The translations under genes and the position numbers were made by a program. Below, piece after piece: positions 34,828 to 43,459 of a stretch of 64,000 nucleotides of DNA. Source of the stretch: DAOUFU01 sp034429275. Lineage in GTDB: Bacteria; Chloroflexota; Anaerolineae; Aggregatilineales; Aggregatilineaceae. The notes beneath the pieces were generated by a model. It saw only the letters and a list, made by a program, of their open reading frames with translations, had not been told where the DNA came from and made no database searches. Numbering within the stretch: the first letter of the stretch is position 1; each line of letters starts with the position of its first letter. The stretch spans positions 5,205 through 69,204 of the forward strand of contig DAOUFU010000013.1 of the NCBI GenBank assembly GCA_034429275.1. The letters run 5' to 3'.

Positions 34828-36006
34828 TTATGGCTCGCCCGGCAGATCGCCGGACATCCCGGCGACTGCCTGCTCTATCACGGCGATCAGCTCGGCCCCA
34901 TACCGCACACGCCGCCAGGGACCCAACCCCTGAATGCCGTCCAGTTCTTCCAGGCGCTGCGGAGCCAGCCGCGCCAGCGTCCACAAAGTTTCGCGCGGCA
35001 CAATCACATCCGACTCCACCCCGCGCGCTGCCGCGCGCGCCTTGCGCCAGTTGTGCAGGGCATCGTACCGCGCCTGGACATCGGGCGAGGGTGGCGTGCT
35101 GCGGTGTGGTGGATGGGGTGGCCTGGCCTGACGCCCGCGCTGCACAGCTTCGACGATGGCCGGGCCATCGCGCTGTACCAGGCGCGGGGCCAACCCACGC
35201 ACGGTGAGCAGGTCCTCCGGGCGGCGCGGAGCCAGCATGGCAATCTCTACCAGCGTGCGATCGCCAAAGACTTTGAAAGGCGGCCAGTCGCGGGCCTGGG
35301 CAAGGGCATCGCGCAGCAGGTACAACTCGCGGACAATCGCCATCTGCTGGCGGGTGAGCAACCGGGTATCGTGCAAGCGCCAGTAGCCTTCGGGATCGAA
35401 GCTATGCCCGGCAGGGGCAAGCGCGGGCAGGTCCGCGAAGGTTTCGAGCGCTTCTTCCAGGCAGCCCGTCGCCACCAGTTCTGCATGCAGCCGGTCCCGC
35501 AGCATCGGCAGATAATGGGTATCCACCTGGGCATATTCCAGTTGATCGGGGGGCAGAGGCCGGGTCGCCCAGTTGGCGCGCTGATATTTCTTCTGCGCCC
35601 GCACGCCAAACTGCTCTTCGAGGATGTTCCCCAGGCCGGTCTTGGCCCACCCGCAGATGCGCGCCGCCAGCATCGTATCGAAGACGGATGCGAATTCGAA
35701 GCCAAAATCGCGCTTGAGCGAGATGATGTCATATTCGGCGGCGTGGAACACCGTCTCGATGGCGGGATCGGCCAGCAGTGTGCCCAGAGGACTCATATCA
35801 TCCACCGCCAGGGGGTCTACAATCACATCCTGCGTGCGTGTGGAAAGCTGTACCAGGCAGACCCGCTCATTATAGGCATAGAGACTGTTGGACTCGGTAT
35901 CCACGGCGAGCAGCGGTTCGCGCCGTAGTTTATCGACCAGGCGGCGCAGGTCAGCGGTTCGCCGGATATACTGAGGGCGCGCCAGAGCCGGTAAATGATC
36001 GGTCAC
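34828..36006 (-). CDS. rnd: RNase D-like 3'-5' exoribonuclease with HRDC domains
   Basis: 392 residues from GTG 36006 (a second possible GTG lies at 36012). The DEDDy exonuclease domain shows LLAVDTESN (D36, E38), FHAAEYDIISLKRDFG and YAQVDTHYLPML (Tyr and Asp of motif III). The second half has one or two helical HRDC repeats (DWPPFKVFGDRTLVEIAMLAPRRPEDLLTVRGLAPRLV and the C-terminal LARLAPQRLEELDGIQGLGPWR). Acts in tRNA 3' maturation or RNA decay. The start overlaps the corA stop (GTGA), implying co-transcription, although their functions are unrelated. Confidence 0.9.
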   Translation of the reverse strand: MTDHLPALARPQYIRRTADLRRLVDKLRREPLLAVDTESNSLYAYNERVCLVQLSTRTQDVIVDPLAVDDMSPLGTLLADPAIETVFHAAEYDIISLKRDFGFEFASVFDTMLAARICGWAKTGLGNILEEQFGVRAQKKYQRANWATRPLPPDQLEYAQVDTHYLPMLRDRLHAELVATGCLEEALETFADLPALAPAGHSFDPEGYWRLHDTRLLTRQQMAIVRELYLLRDALAQARDWPPFKVFGDRTLVEIAMLAPRRPEDLLTVRGLAPRLVQRDGPAIVEAVQRGRQARPPHPPHRSTPPSPDVQARYDALHNWRKARAAARGVESDVIVPRETLWTLARLAPQRLEELDGIQGLGPWRRVRYGAELIAVIEQAVAGMSGDLPGEP

Positions 36007-36920
36007 ACCCACCCCCGATGATGGAAATAGAGCAGCATCGATGTTGCAATGGTGGCCATCAGGGCCATCACTACGATGAACGCCAGTGCATGATCCTGGA
36101 TAGGCAGGGCGATATTCATGCCATAAATGCCGCTAATCAGGGTCAGCGGCAACATGATCACTGAGATCACGGTGAGGATTTGTATCGTCTCGTTCAGTCG
36201 GTAGCTGACCAGGGCGTTCGCCATATCGGCCAGGCCGTTGATAACCTCGAAGTGGTCGTCGATAATTTCGGACGCCTTGACGATGTGGTCGTAGATGTCG
36301 CCAAAGTACACATCGAGGTCTTCGCGGATGAAGGTACGATCCACTTTTTCGAGGTTGCCCACGATCACGATCTGGGGCCGGATGATCCGCCGCAGCGCGA
36401 TGATATCGCGCCGGACAAACGCGAGGTCTTGCATCACCTGGCGCGAATCCTGCGAGAAGATTTCTTCTTCCAGGTGGCGGATGTTGGCATCGACCTTGTA
36501 GAGAATGGGCAGGATATAGTCCACCAGCCGGTCCACAACGGTGTAAAAGATGCGGCTCGCGCCGCGCCCCATGATCTGCTCGCGGGCTTCTTCGCTCGCT
36601 TTGCACTGCTCGAACAACTGGCGCAGCGGCTTGAGCGTGCCATCGCTGGAGGTCACCAGGTAGCCGGGGCCGACAAACATATCGACTTCAGTCGCCCGGC
36701 TGATGCGCTGGATGGGGTCCCAGATCGGGAACTGCATCACGACAAACAAATAATCATCATAATCGTCGATTTTGGGGCGCTCGATGCGGCTTTGCAGGTC
36801 TTCCAGGTCCAGTGGGTGAAAATAGGGATAGCGCTCGCGCAGTTCGTTGATGTCCTGTGCGGTGGCACGCTCGATATTGGTCCAGAAGACACGTCCGTGC
36901 TGAATGGTTTCCATACTCAT
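36003..36920 (-). CDS. corA: CorA-family magnesium/cobalt transporter
   Basis: Pentameric divalent cation channel, 305 residues. A large cytoplasmic alpha/beta funnel (about 1-245) is followed by two C-terminal membrane helices. The selectivity motif YGMN is at 266-269, after MLPLTLISGI. The last residues form a short basic tail (HHRGWV). Two ATGs lie close together (36920 and 36914); the first is kept. Confidence 0.93.
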   Translation of the reverse strand: MSMETIQHGRVFWTNIERATAQDINELRERYPYFHPLDLEDLQSRIERPKIDDYDDYLFVVMQFPIWDPIQRISRATEVDMFVGPGYLVTSSDGTLKPLRQLFEQCKASEEAREQIMGRGASRIFYTVVDRLVDYILPILYKVDANIRHLEEEIFSQDSRQVMQDLAFVRRDIIALRRIIRPQIVIVGNLEKVDRTFIREDLDVYFGDIYDHIVKASEIIDDHFEVINGLADMANALVSYRLNETIQILTVISVIMLPLTLISGIYGMNIALPIQDHALAFIVVMALMATIATSMLLYFHHRGWV

Positions 36921-37030
36921 GGGTGCCTATTATGGCGCGGGGATGGCCTGGGGGCAAACCATAACCTGGGTTAAAATGACCACGCCGAGGGCAGCGGAGC
37001 AGACCGCAGCCCCTGAGAGAAGGGGGTCTT

Positions 37031-37888
37031 ATGCAAGAATTTGCCAACCGGGTCGCGGTGATCACCGGGGCCGCGCATGGCATCGGATATGGACTGGCCG
37101 AGCGGGCAGCGCAGGAAGGAATGCGCGTCGTGATGGCCGACATCGACGCGGAAGCGCTGCACGCCGGCGCGGAGGCGCTGCGGGCTGCCGGGGCCGATGT
37201 GCGCGCTGTTGTGACCGATGTCAGCCAGTTTGACCAGGTTGAGGCGCTGGCCGAAGCCGCGTTGGACGCTTTCGGCGCGATCCACCTGGTCTTCAGCAAT
37301 GCCGGGATTAGCTCACTGGACGACCTGCATAAGCCCGTTTGGGACGTGCGCGCGAGTGAGTGGAAGAATGTCATCGCCGTGAATATTGGCGGGGTGGCGA
37401 ACAGCATCCGCGTATTCGTGCCGCGCCTGGTAGCCCAACCCGATGAGAGTCACCTGGTGTTCACCGCCTCGGAGACCGGGCTGGATACTGCGCCGGGCAT
37501 GGGACTCTACCGCGCGACCAAGCATGCCGCCGTCAGCCTGTGCGAAGGGCTGTACCAGGACCTTCAACAGCACGGCCTGGGCGACAAGATCGGCGTTTCG
37601 CTGCTGTGCCCCGGCCCGGTGGATACCCACATCACACAGGGCGCGCTGGCCCGCTTCGCCGCCGAATCCGGCGGTGCCGCACCCGACGCGCCTGTGGCCA
37701 AAGCCGCTGCCCACGTGATCGAGGTGCTGCGCCAGGGCATGACGCCTGCCGAGGTCGCCGCGCGAACTTTTGACGCCATCCGCGCCCGGCAGTTCTACAT
37801 CATCACGCACCCGGAAGTGAAAGAGCGTGCCCGCCAGCGCGTGGACAACATCATCCGCGAACAGCCGCCCGCCAATCCCTGGGCGTGA
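37031..37888 (+). CDS. Short-chain dehydrogenase/reductase
   Basis: Classical SDR oxidoreductase, 285 residues. The cofactor motif TGAAHGIG is at 12-19, the acidic residue D in MADIDAEA suggests NAD(H) preference, NAG is in the middle (FSNAGISS), and the active-site Tyr160/Lys164 are in YRATKHA with an upstream Ser in FTASETG. CPGPVDTHI follows. The substrate is unknown. Alone between CorA (divergent) and a strong terminator. Confidence 0.93.
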   Translation: MQEFANRVAVITGAAHGIGYGLAERAAQEGMRVVMADIDAEALHAGAEALRAAGADVRAVVTDVSQFDQVEALAEAALDAFGAIHLVFSNAGISSLDDLHKPVWDVRASEWKNVIAVNIGGVANSIRVFVPRLVAQPDESHLVFTASETGLDTAPGMGLYRATKHAAVSLCEGLYQDLQQHGLGDKIGVSLLCPGPVDTHITQGALARFAAESGGAAPDAPVAKAAAHVIEVLRQGMTPAEVAARTFDAIRARQFYIITHPEVKERARQRVDNIIREQPPANPWA

Positions 37889-37901
37889 ACCCGATCGAGC
37901 C

Positions 37902-37934
37902 GCAGCCGGACGCGCATCCGGCTGCCGTTTTTTT
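37902..37934 (+). terminator. Rho-independent terminator after SDR gene
   Basis: Perfect stem GCAGCCGGA / TCCGGCTGC, loop CGCGCA, then CGTTTTTTT. Confidence 0.92.
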
Positions 37935-37969
37935 GACATAGGTTTAAAAACAATTAAACAATATGGGTA

Positions 37970-37998
37970 TTGACAATATTTGAGTGCCAAACTATACT
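37970..37998 (+). promoter_or_regulatory. Consensus promoter of rnj with long leader
   Basis: -35 TTGACA (37970-37975), 17-base spacer, -10 TATACT (37993-37998). The first transcribed base would be near 38005, leaving about 180 bases of untranslated leader. The leader holds a possible hairpin around GCGGGCTGAATCGCATAAGC (inner stem TCGC-ATAA-GCGA). Confidence 0.85.
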
Positions 37999-38187
37999 TA
38001 TTTCTCGTGGCACTTCTTCAGACGTCAACTCCCCCTTTTCGCACGCAACTCCATTTCGATTGTGGTCGGCAAGGTAGAAGACCCGGCGGGCTGAATCGCA
38101 TAAGCGACCGCCAGGGAGCTTCGCTGTTGGCGTTGACCGAAGAGCCGCACTCGCAAGTCTCATTGAACAACAACGAATAGGAAACAC

Positions 38188-39807
38188 ATGGCTCGAAAAC
38201 TACGGATCCTCCCCCTGGGCGGCCTGGGGGAAATTGGCAAAAACATGACCGTCTATGAATATGGCCGCAATATGATCGTGGTCGACTGCGGCGTGATGTT
38301 CCCCGACAGCGACATGCACGGCATCGACCTGGTCCTGCCCGATTTTCAGTACGTGGTTCAGCACCAGGATATGCTGCGTGGAATCGTGCTCACCCACGGG
38401 CACATGGACCACATCGCCGCGCTGCCCTACCTGCTGCGCGAGATTCGGACGACCATCTACGGCACGCCGCTCACATTGGGGCTGGTCGAGCGTCAGCTCC
38501 GCGAGAAAGATGTGCTGCACCGCGCCGATCTGCGCCCCATTGAGTCGAACAAGCCGATCCATCTCGGCCCGTTCGAGGTGACGCCGTTCGCCGTCGCTCA
38601 TTCGATCCCCGATTCGGTCGGGTTTGTGATCAACACGCCGGTCGGCACAGTGGTGCATACCGGCGACTATAAGCTCGACGAGACACCTGCCGGTGGACGC
38701 ACCACCGACCTGGAAGCACTGCGTCGGCTCACGCCCGATGGCGTGCTCGCCATGTTGGGCGACAGCACCAACGCCGACAAGCCGGGCCGCACGCTGACCG
38801 AACAGGTCGTTGGCGAGACTCTCGATCGCCTGCTTGCCGGGGCCGAAGGCCAGCGCGTCATCATCGCGACCTTTTCCTCGCTGCTGGCGCGCCTGCAGGA
38901 AATCATGACGCTGGCTCACAAGCATGGGCGCAAAGTTGCGCTGACCGGGCGCAGCCTGGTCGAGAATGTGCGGCTGGCCCAGGAACTCGGCTACCTGGAA
39001 GTGCCGGAGGGCCTGCTGGTCGAGGTCAACGCGCGCATCCCCAGGCACAAGATGTTGATCCTGGCGACCGGCTCGCAGGGCGAGCCACGCTCGGCGCTGA
39101 CGCAGATGGCAAACGATGAACACCGCCAGGTGCGCGTTCAGCCTGGCGACCTGGTGATCATCTCTGGCGGCACCATCCCCGGCAACGAGGGCGATGTTGG
39201 CCAGATGCTCAACAAGCTGTTCGAGCACGGCGCAAACGTGATCTATGGTGCGCTGGAAACGGTGCATGTCTCCGGTCATGGCAGCCGCGACGAGCTGCGC
39301 GCCATGATCGAGGCGGTCCGGCCACGTTACCTGATCCCCGCGCACGGCGAAGCCCGGCACCTGCACCTGCACAGCCAGATCGCGCAGGGGGCCGGAATGC
39401 CCGCTGAAAATGTGTTCATTCTCAAGAATGGATCGCCGTGGTTGACCGATGGTCAGAATGCCTGGACGGAAGACCCCATCGCCGTCGATGAGGTGTATGT
39501 CGATGGGCGCCTGGTGGGCGAGATCGGGGAAATTGTGCTGCGCGACCGCCATCGCCTCTCGCAGGATGGGTTCATCGTGGCGCTGATCCCGGTGAATGCG
39601 GAGAACCGGCTGGCGGGCGAACCGCAGTTCGTGAGCCGGGGATTTGTGCACCTGACCAACGCCGAAGACTTGTTCGAAGCGGGGCGGCAGGAAGTCAAAC
39701 GGCAGTACAGGCGCGGGGCGCACAGCCTGCGGCGCTCGCTAGAGGACTTCTTCTACCAGCAGACACTTTCGCGCCCGGTCGTGCTGCCGCAATTCATCCA
39801 GGTCTAA
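38188..39807 (+). CDS. rnj: Ribonuclease J
   Basis: 539-residue beta-CASP endo/5'-exoribonuclease central to mRNA decay and rRNA maturation. It begins RILPLGGLGEIGKNMTVYEYG; zinc motif THGHMDH has H70, H72, D74 and H75; VVHTGDYKLDETP, GDSTNADKPGRT and ATFSSLLARLQEIM are typical RNase J stretches, and SGHGSRDELRAMIEAVRPRYLIPAHGEARHL gives the late histidines. ATG at 38188 follows TAGGAA. The C-terminal domain is of usual length. The long leader suggests post-transcriptional control, possibly by the enzyme itself. Confidence 0.96.
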   Translation: MARKLRILPLGGLGEIGKNMTVYEYGRNMIVVDCGVMFPDSDMHGIDLVLPDFQYVVQHQDMLRGIVLTHGHMDHIAALPYLLREIRTTIYGTPLTLGLVERQLREKDVLHRADLRPIESNKPIHLGPFEVTPFAVAHSIPDSVGFVINTPVGTVVHTGDYKLDETPAGGRTTDLEALRRLTPDGVLAMLGDSTNADKPGRTLTEQVVGETLDRLLAGAEGQRVIIATFSSLLARLQEIMTLAHKHGRKVALTGRSLVENVRLAQELGYLEVPEGLLVEVNARIPRHKMLILATGSQGEPRSALTQMANDEHRQVRVQPGDLVIISGGTIPGNEGDVGQMLNKLFEHGANVIYGALETVHVSGHGSRDELRAMIEAVRPRYLIPAHGEARHLHLHSQIAQGAGMPAENVFILKNGSPWLTDGQNAWTEDPIAVDEVYVDGRLVGEIGEIVLRDRHRLSQDGFIVALIPVNAENRLAGEPQFVSRGFVHLTNAEDLFEAGRQEVKRQYRRGAHSLRRSLEDFFYQQTLSRPVVLPQFIQV

Positions 39808-39828
39808 CGTCGATCGCTCGTTTTTTCG

Positions 39829-39875
39829 GCCCCTTCTCACCCAGAAGGGGCTGTCCTGTTTTATGTCCTGTTTTA
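39829..39875 (+). terminator. Hairpin after rnj followed by 12-base tandem repeat
   Basis: Perfect stem GCCCCTTCT / AGAAGGGGC, loop CACCC (39829-39851), then TGTCCTGTTTTA twice in tandem (39852-39875), giving two weak T-tracts. The second copy runs into the ribosome site of the helicase gene, so read-through would deliver helicase mRNA. Confidence 0.65.
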
Positions 39876-39886
39876 AAGGATGAATC

Positions 39887-41320
39887 ATGTCATCATCTAC
39901 ATCACACGCCACGGGCACAATCAAATGGTACAGCCAATCGCGCGGATTCGGCTTTGTCACGCCCGATCATGGCGGCAAAGATGTCTTTGTGCACCATTCC
40001 GCGCTCGATCGCAGCCTGCAGGCGCGCCTTGATACCGGCGACCGGATCGCCTTCACCGTTGCGCAGAGCAAGCGCGGACCCACCGCCGCAGCAATTACCC
40101 TGCTGAGCAGCGCCCTCGACGCTCAGCCCGCTCCATCATCTGTCACAGCACACGATGGAGCCTCGTTTGCCGATCTTGGGCTGCTGCCCAATCTTTTGCG
40201 TGCCGTGGGCGATGCCGGATACACAGAACCGACGCCGATCCAGGTGCAGGCGATCCCCTATGTGCTCGCCGGGCGCGACGTGTTGGGCTGCGCCCAGACC
40301 GGCACCGGCAAAACTGCCGCCTTCGCGCTGCCCATTTTGCAGCGGCTGGCCGCGGCGCAAGCCGAATCACTCCGCGCCAACGGCAGAGGCAAAAGCCAAC
40401 ATCAGCGCGCCCCCCGCGCGCTGATCCTCTCCCCCACGCGCGAACTGGCGATCCAGATTGGCGAGAGTTTTAGCGTTTACGGACGCCATACCGGCCTGAC
40501 CAACACGGTGATCTTCGGCGGTGTGGGGCAGAATCCCCAGGTTCAGGCGCTTCAGCGCGGCGTCGATATTCTGATCGCCACGCCGGGCCGCCTGCTGGAT
40601 CTGATGGGGCAGAAGGCGGTTTCGCTGACCAGTATTGAAGTGCTGGTACTGGACGAGGCTGACCGGATGCTGGATATGGGCTTCATCCACGATGTCAAGC
40701 GTATCCTCAAGCAGGTGCCCACGCCGCGCCAGACGCTGCTGTTTTCGGCTACGCTGCCGCGCGAGATCATTGAGCTGGCCGACCTGATGCTGCACAACCC
40801 GGTAGAAGTCGCCGTCGCGCCGGAACAACCGACCGTTGAAGCCATCGAGCAGGCGGTGGTTTTCGTCAGCAAAAAAGATAAACACCCGCTGCTTCAGCGT
40901 GTATTGAGCGGATCAGATGTCTCGCGGGCCTTGGTATTTACCCGTACCAAGCACGGGGCCAACCAGGTGGTCAAGGTGCTCAACCGGACCGGCATTCAGG
41001 CCGAGCCGATTCACGGCAACAAGTCACAAACGGCTCGCCAGCGTGCGCTCCAGAACTTCCGCGAAGGCAAGACTCGCGTGCTGGTCGCGACTGACGTAGT
41101 CGCGCGTGGGATCGACGTCGAGGATATCTCGCACGTCATCCAGTTCGATCTGCCCAATGAGCCGGAGACATACGTTCACCGCATCGGGCGAACCGGGCGC
41201 GCCGGGGCTGCGGGCATCGCGCTGGCCTTCTGCACCGAGGACGAGCGTCCTTTCTTGAAGGACATCGAGTCGCTGATCCGCATGAGAGTACCGGAACTGC
41301 GCGACTATTCGCAGCCGTAA
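39887..41320 (+). CDS. Cold-shock domain fused to DEAD-box RNA helicase
   Basis: 477 residues combining two RNA-remodelling modules normally separate. Residues 5-70 are a cold-shock domain (GTIKWYSQSRGFGFVTPD and KDVFVHHSAL give RNP-1 and RNP-2). After a 20-residue linker comes an RhlE-like helicase core: Q-motif FADLGLLPNLLRAVGDAGYTEPTPIQVQAI begins near 93, motif I AQTGTGKT 136-143, PTRELA, GG, TPGRLLD, DEAD 256-259, SAT, then domain 2 with ARGID and HRIGRTGRAG. There is no long basic tail. ATG at 39887 follows AAAGGATGAATC. Likely helps unfold mRNA in the cold and may work with RNase J just upstream. Confidence 0.95.
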   Translation: MSSSTSHATGTIKWYSQSRGFGFVTPDHGGKDVFVHHSALDRSLQARLDTGDRIAFTVAQSKRGPTAAAITLLSSALDAQPAPSSVTAHDGASFADLGLLPNLLRAVGDAGYTEPTPIQVQAIPYVLAGRDVLGCAQTGTGKTAAFALPILQRLAAAQAESLRANGRGKSQHQRAPRALILSPTRELAIQIGESFSVYGRHTGLTNTVIFGGVGQNPQVQALQRGVDILIATPGRLLDLMGQKAVSLTSIEVLVLDEADRMLDMGFIHDVKRILKQVPTPRQTLLFSATLPREIIELADLMLHNPVEVAVAPEQPTVEAIEQAVVFVSKKDKHPLLQRVLSGSDVSRALVFTRTKHGANQVVKVLNRTGIQAEPIHGNKSQTARQRALQNFREGKTRVLVATDVVARGIDVEDISHVIQFDLPNEPETYVHRIGRTGRAGAAGIALAFCTEDERPFLKDIESLIRMRVPELRDYSQP

Positions 41321-41348
41321 GAGCTAACCCCCGATCAGTTGACCAGGC

Positions 41349-41390
41349 ACCGGGGCGCTGTATGGTTCGCAGCGCCCCGGTTGTGTTGTT
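41349..41390 (+). terminator. Rho-independent terminator after helicase gene
   Basis: Perfect twelve-pair stem ACCGGGGCGCTG / CAGCGCCCCGGT with nine-base loop, followed by TGTGTTGTTGT. It lies between convergent genes. Confidence 0.8.
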
Positions 41391-41399
41391 GTATCTGGC

Positions 41400-42476
41400 C
41401 TAGTCCAGCTCTTCGGCGCGGCGCGCCTCTTCTTCTTCCTCTTCGATGAAGGGCGCGTCGCGCTCGGCCCGCTCCATAGGAGTTAGCCCGGCATAGCGCC
41501 GCCAGTAGGTCGCCATCAGGTCCGCCGGGTCGCGCCGGTAGCCCTGCGCCGCGAAATAATCGCAGATGCGGGTCAGGTCGCGCTGGAGGATCATATAGGC
41601 GTTCGGGTTGGTATGAATGTCGGTGATCTGCGGGAAGTCGATCAGGGTGATCTCCCCCTCCCAGTACAGGATGTTATAGGCGGAGAGATCGCCGTGAGTC
41701 ACCCCCAGCGACAGCATCAGTTCGACATTGCGCATCACTTCGTCGAACAGCGGCCTGGCTTCGCCGCGGGCCAGCCTCACCGTGTTGAGGGTCGGCGCGG
41801 CAGTGTCTTCATCGCCGATGTAGTCCATCAGGATCACGTTGTCGCCCGCTGCCCAGGGCTTGGGTACCGATGCGCCCGCGTCCAGCAGGGTTTGCAGCGT
41901 GGTCATTTCGTGCATCAGCCACGAGGTATGCTGGAGCTTGCGCCCGAAGCCGGTCCCTTTGGCGATAGCGCGCGCCTCGCGGAAGTCGCTGTCGTTCAAG
42001 CGCGTGCCGTCCGAGAGCATGACCTCGCGCCCCTGGCGGTAAGCGTGATCGTTGCGCAACTGGCGGAACATGCGCGGGCGGTAGACTTTGGCCGCCAACA
42101 GGTTCACGCCGGTGGATTCGTGCGCGGCGCAGCGGTAGACACTGGCTTCTTTGCCGCCGCGCACCAGGGCCAGCACATCGGTGATGAATGACTGTTCATA
42201 GAGCGGCGTCAGCGATTGCAGCAGCCACCCGGTCTCATACTTTGAGGGGACATAGGTGGTTTTGAAGCCGCCCTCCAGCCCATCAGTCTCGGCCAGCGTG
42301 ATCGCCTCGTCGGGCTGGGTATTCACCGTCGGAGGAACAACACGAGGCTTGCGCTTGCGGTGTTCCTGGCGGCGCGTGCGCACAGCGTTGAAGCTGTCTT
42401 CATAGGCTTCATATTTGTCGTCCGTCTCCGATGAGCCGAACGAACGGTAGATCGTACGATCAGAATGTTTAGCCAC
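41400..42476 (-). CDS. RIO1-type serine protein kinase
   Basis: 358 residues. RIO kinase core: ATP-binding loop VRGGKEASVYRC, ion-pair lysine in LLAAKVYRP, hinge VILMDYIG, catalytic loop GVTHGDLSAYNILY and metal-binding IDFPQ. RIO proteins assist small-subunit ribosome assembly in eukaryotes and archaea; the bacterial role is poorly known. GTG at 42476 is chosen: GAGAGG lies nine bases upstream, and it overlaps the end of the GNAT gene; an ATG further up has no ribosome site. The C-terminal tail is extremely acidic (FIEEEEEEARRAEELD). Confidence 0.88.
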   Translation of the reverse strand: MAKHSDRTIYRSFGSSETDDKYEAYEDSFNAVRTRRQEHRKRKPRVVPPTVNTQPDEAITLAETDGLEGGFKTTYVPSKYETGWLLQSLTPLYEQSFITDVLALVRGGKEASVYRCAAHESTGVNLLAAKVYRPRMFRQLRNDHAYRQGREVMLSDGTRLNDSDFREARAIAKGTGFGRKLQHTSWLMHEMTTLQTLLDAGASVPKPWAAGDNVILMDYIGDEDTAAPTLNTVRLARGEARPLFDEVMRNVELMLSLGVTHGDLSAYNILYWEGEITLIDFPQITDIHTNPNAYMILQRDLTRICDYFAAQGYRRDPADLMATYWRRYAGLTPMERAERDAPFIEEEEEEARRAEELD

Positions 42477-43404
42477 TGCGAGAATCCTCTCGCGCATCTG
42501 GATGCGCGTTATCTGGTCTGTGTTCAGGTGAAGCGGTCGTGCCGGAAGGCACGACGCACAAGGACGACGTGTAGTCGCGCGTGTGGCGGAACCCAACCGC
42601 CAGCGCCGTCCGAGCAGAGGCAGTGTTCTCGGCATGGCAATGCCAGCCGACCGACTGCCAGCCGAGCGACAGCGCATGTTCGACCGCCGCCGCTGCCGTG
42701 ATCGTCGCCAGGCCGCGCTGTCGGTAGTCTGGCCGGGTATGGATGCCGATCTCGCCGTACACTCCGCCTTCGCCGGCGGTGCTGACTCCATCCGCCAACG
42801 ACCAGCTCACCACCTGTGGACCGGCGAGAGCAGCATGGAGCATCACCACGCCGAACCCATGCGCCAGGAAGTTAGCGCGCTTGCACCAGTTGTTGCTGAT
42901 CCACTCGTGCACATGGTCAGGCCAGTTGATCTCCGGCGATTCGAGCAGCGAGTCGTCGATCAGGTGCACGCTGAACCCGTCGGGCAGCGCGGCACGCCAG
43001 TCGAACGTCACGCGCGAGCAAAGATAGTGTTGGCGCGCCAGCGTCACCAGTGGAAAGGGGGCGATCGACTCCCACAAGGGCAGCCAGCCCGCCGCGCAGG
43101 TGACCAGCAGCGCGTTGAAGTGATAGCCTTCGGGATGGAAAATCGTGCCGGTGATGAGCGCGCGCAGCGCCTCGCCAAAGGCAGGCACCGCCGCGTCCCC
43201 GGCCAGAAACGATCCTTCCGGCGTGATCAGGAACGCAGCGCGCGGATTATCGAGCGAGTCCGTCCAGGCGCGGCCCGGACACGTCCCTTCCAACACCGCG
43301 CCGATGCAGGCGTTCCAGGTCGCCAGGTCATCCGCCTCAAACAGCGGGCGAATGCGCCCGGCCTGCTCCACAGGGACCACGATGAGTGATGATGAAACGG
43401 TCAT
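42469..43404 (-). CDS. GNAT acetyltransferase (FR47-like)
   Basis: 311-residue protein with a GNAT domain in the last third: GEIGIHTRPDYRQRGLATITAAAAVEHALSLG contains the acetyl-CoA loop R-x-x-G-L/A, and WHCHAENTASARTALAVGFRHTRDY is the downstream strand-helix typical of FR47/zwittermicin-resistance-like enzymes. The N-terminal 190 residues are a second, degenerate alpha/beta domain. ATG at 43404 rather than 43410, because GGAGGG then has a proper spacing. Its end overlaps the RIO gene. The acceptor substrate is unknown; antibiotic or ribosomal-protein acetylation are both possible. Confidence 0.75.
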   Translation of the reverse strand: MTVSSSLIVVPVEQAGRIRPLFEADDLATWNACIGAVLEGTCPGRAWTDSLDNPRAAFLITPEGSFLAGDAAVPAFGEALRALITGTIFHPEGYHFNALLVTCAAGWLPLWESIAPFPLVTLARQHYLCSRVTFDWRAALPDGFSVHLIDDSLLESPEINWPDHVHEWISNNWCKRANFLAHGFGVVMLHAALAGPQVVSWSLADGVSTAGEGGVYGEIGIHTRPDYRQRGLATITAAAAVEHALSLGWQSVGWHCHAENTASARTALAVGFRHTRDYTSSLCVVPSGTTASPEHRPDNAHPDAREDSRSG

Positions 43405-43422
43405 GTTCATCCCTCCTTCGGC

Positions 43423-43454
43423 GCGGGCGATTCCTCAGTCCTGAGATCGCCCGC
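43423..43454 (-). other. Intercistronic hairpin between the two GNAT genes
   Basis: GCGGGCGAT-tc-CTCAG-tc-CTGAG-ATCGCCCGC: fourteen pairs with a two-base bulge and two-base loop, no T-run. It lies just before the ribosome site of the downstream GNAT gene and may modulate relative expression. Confidence 0.5.
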
Positions 43455-43459
43455 CGCCG

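Noticed and set aside
33352..35928. 858-codon open frame on the plus strand
   Set aside because: Antisense to the beta-CASP nuclease and RNase D genes, which have full motif sets; typical shadow frame of GC-rich DNA.
37980..38180. 66-codon frame in the rnj leader
   Set aside because: Overlaps the -10 box and has no ribosome site.
38200..39723. 507-codon open frame on the minus strand
   Set aside because: Antisense to RNase J.
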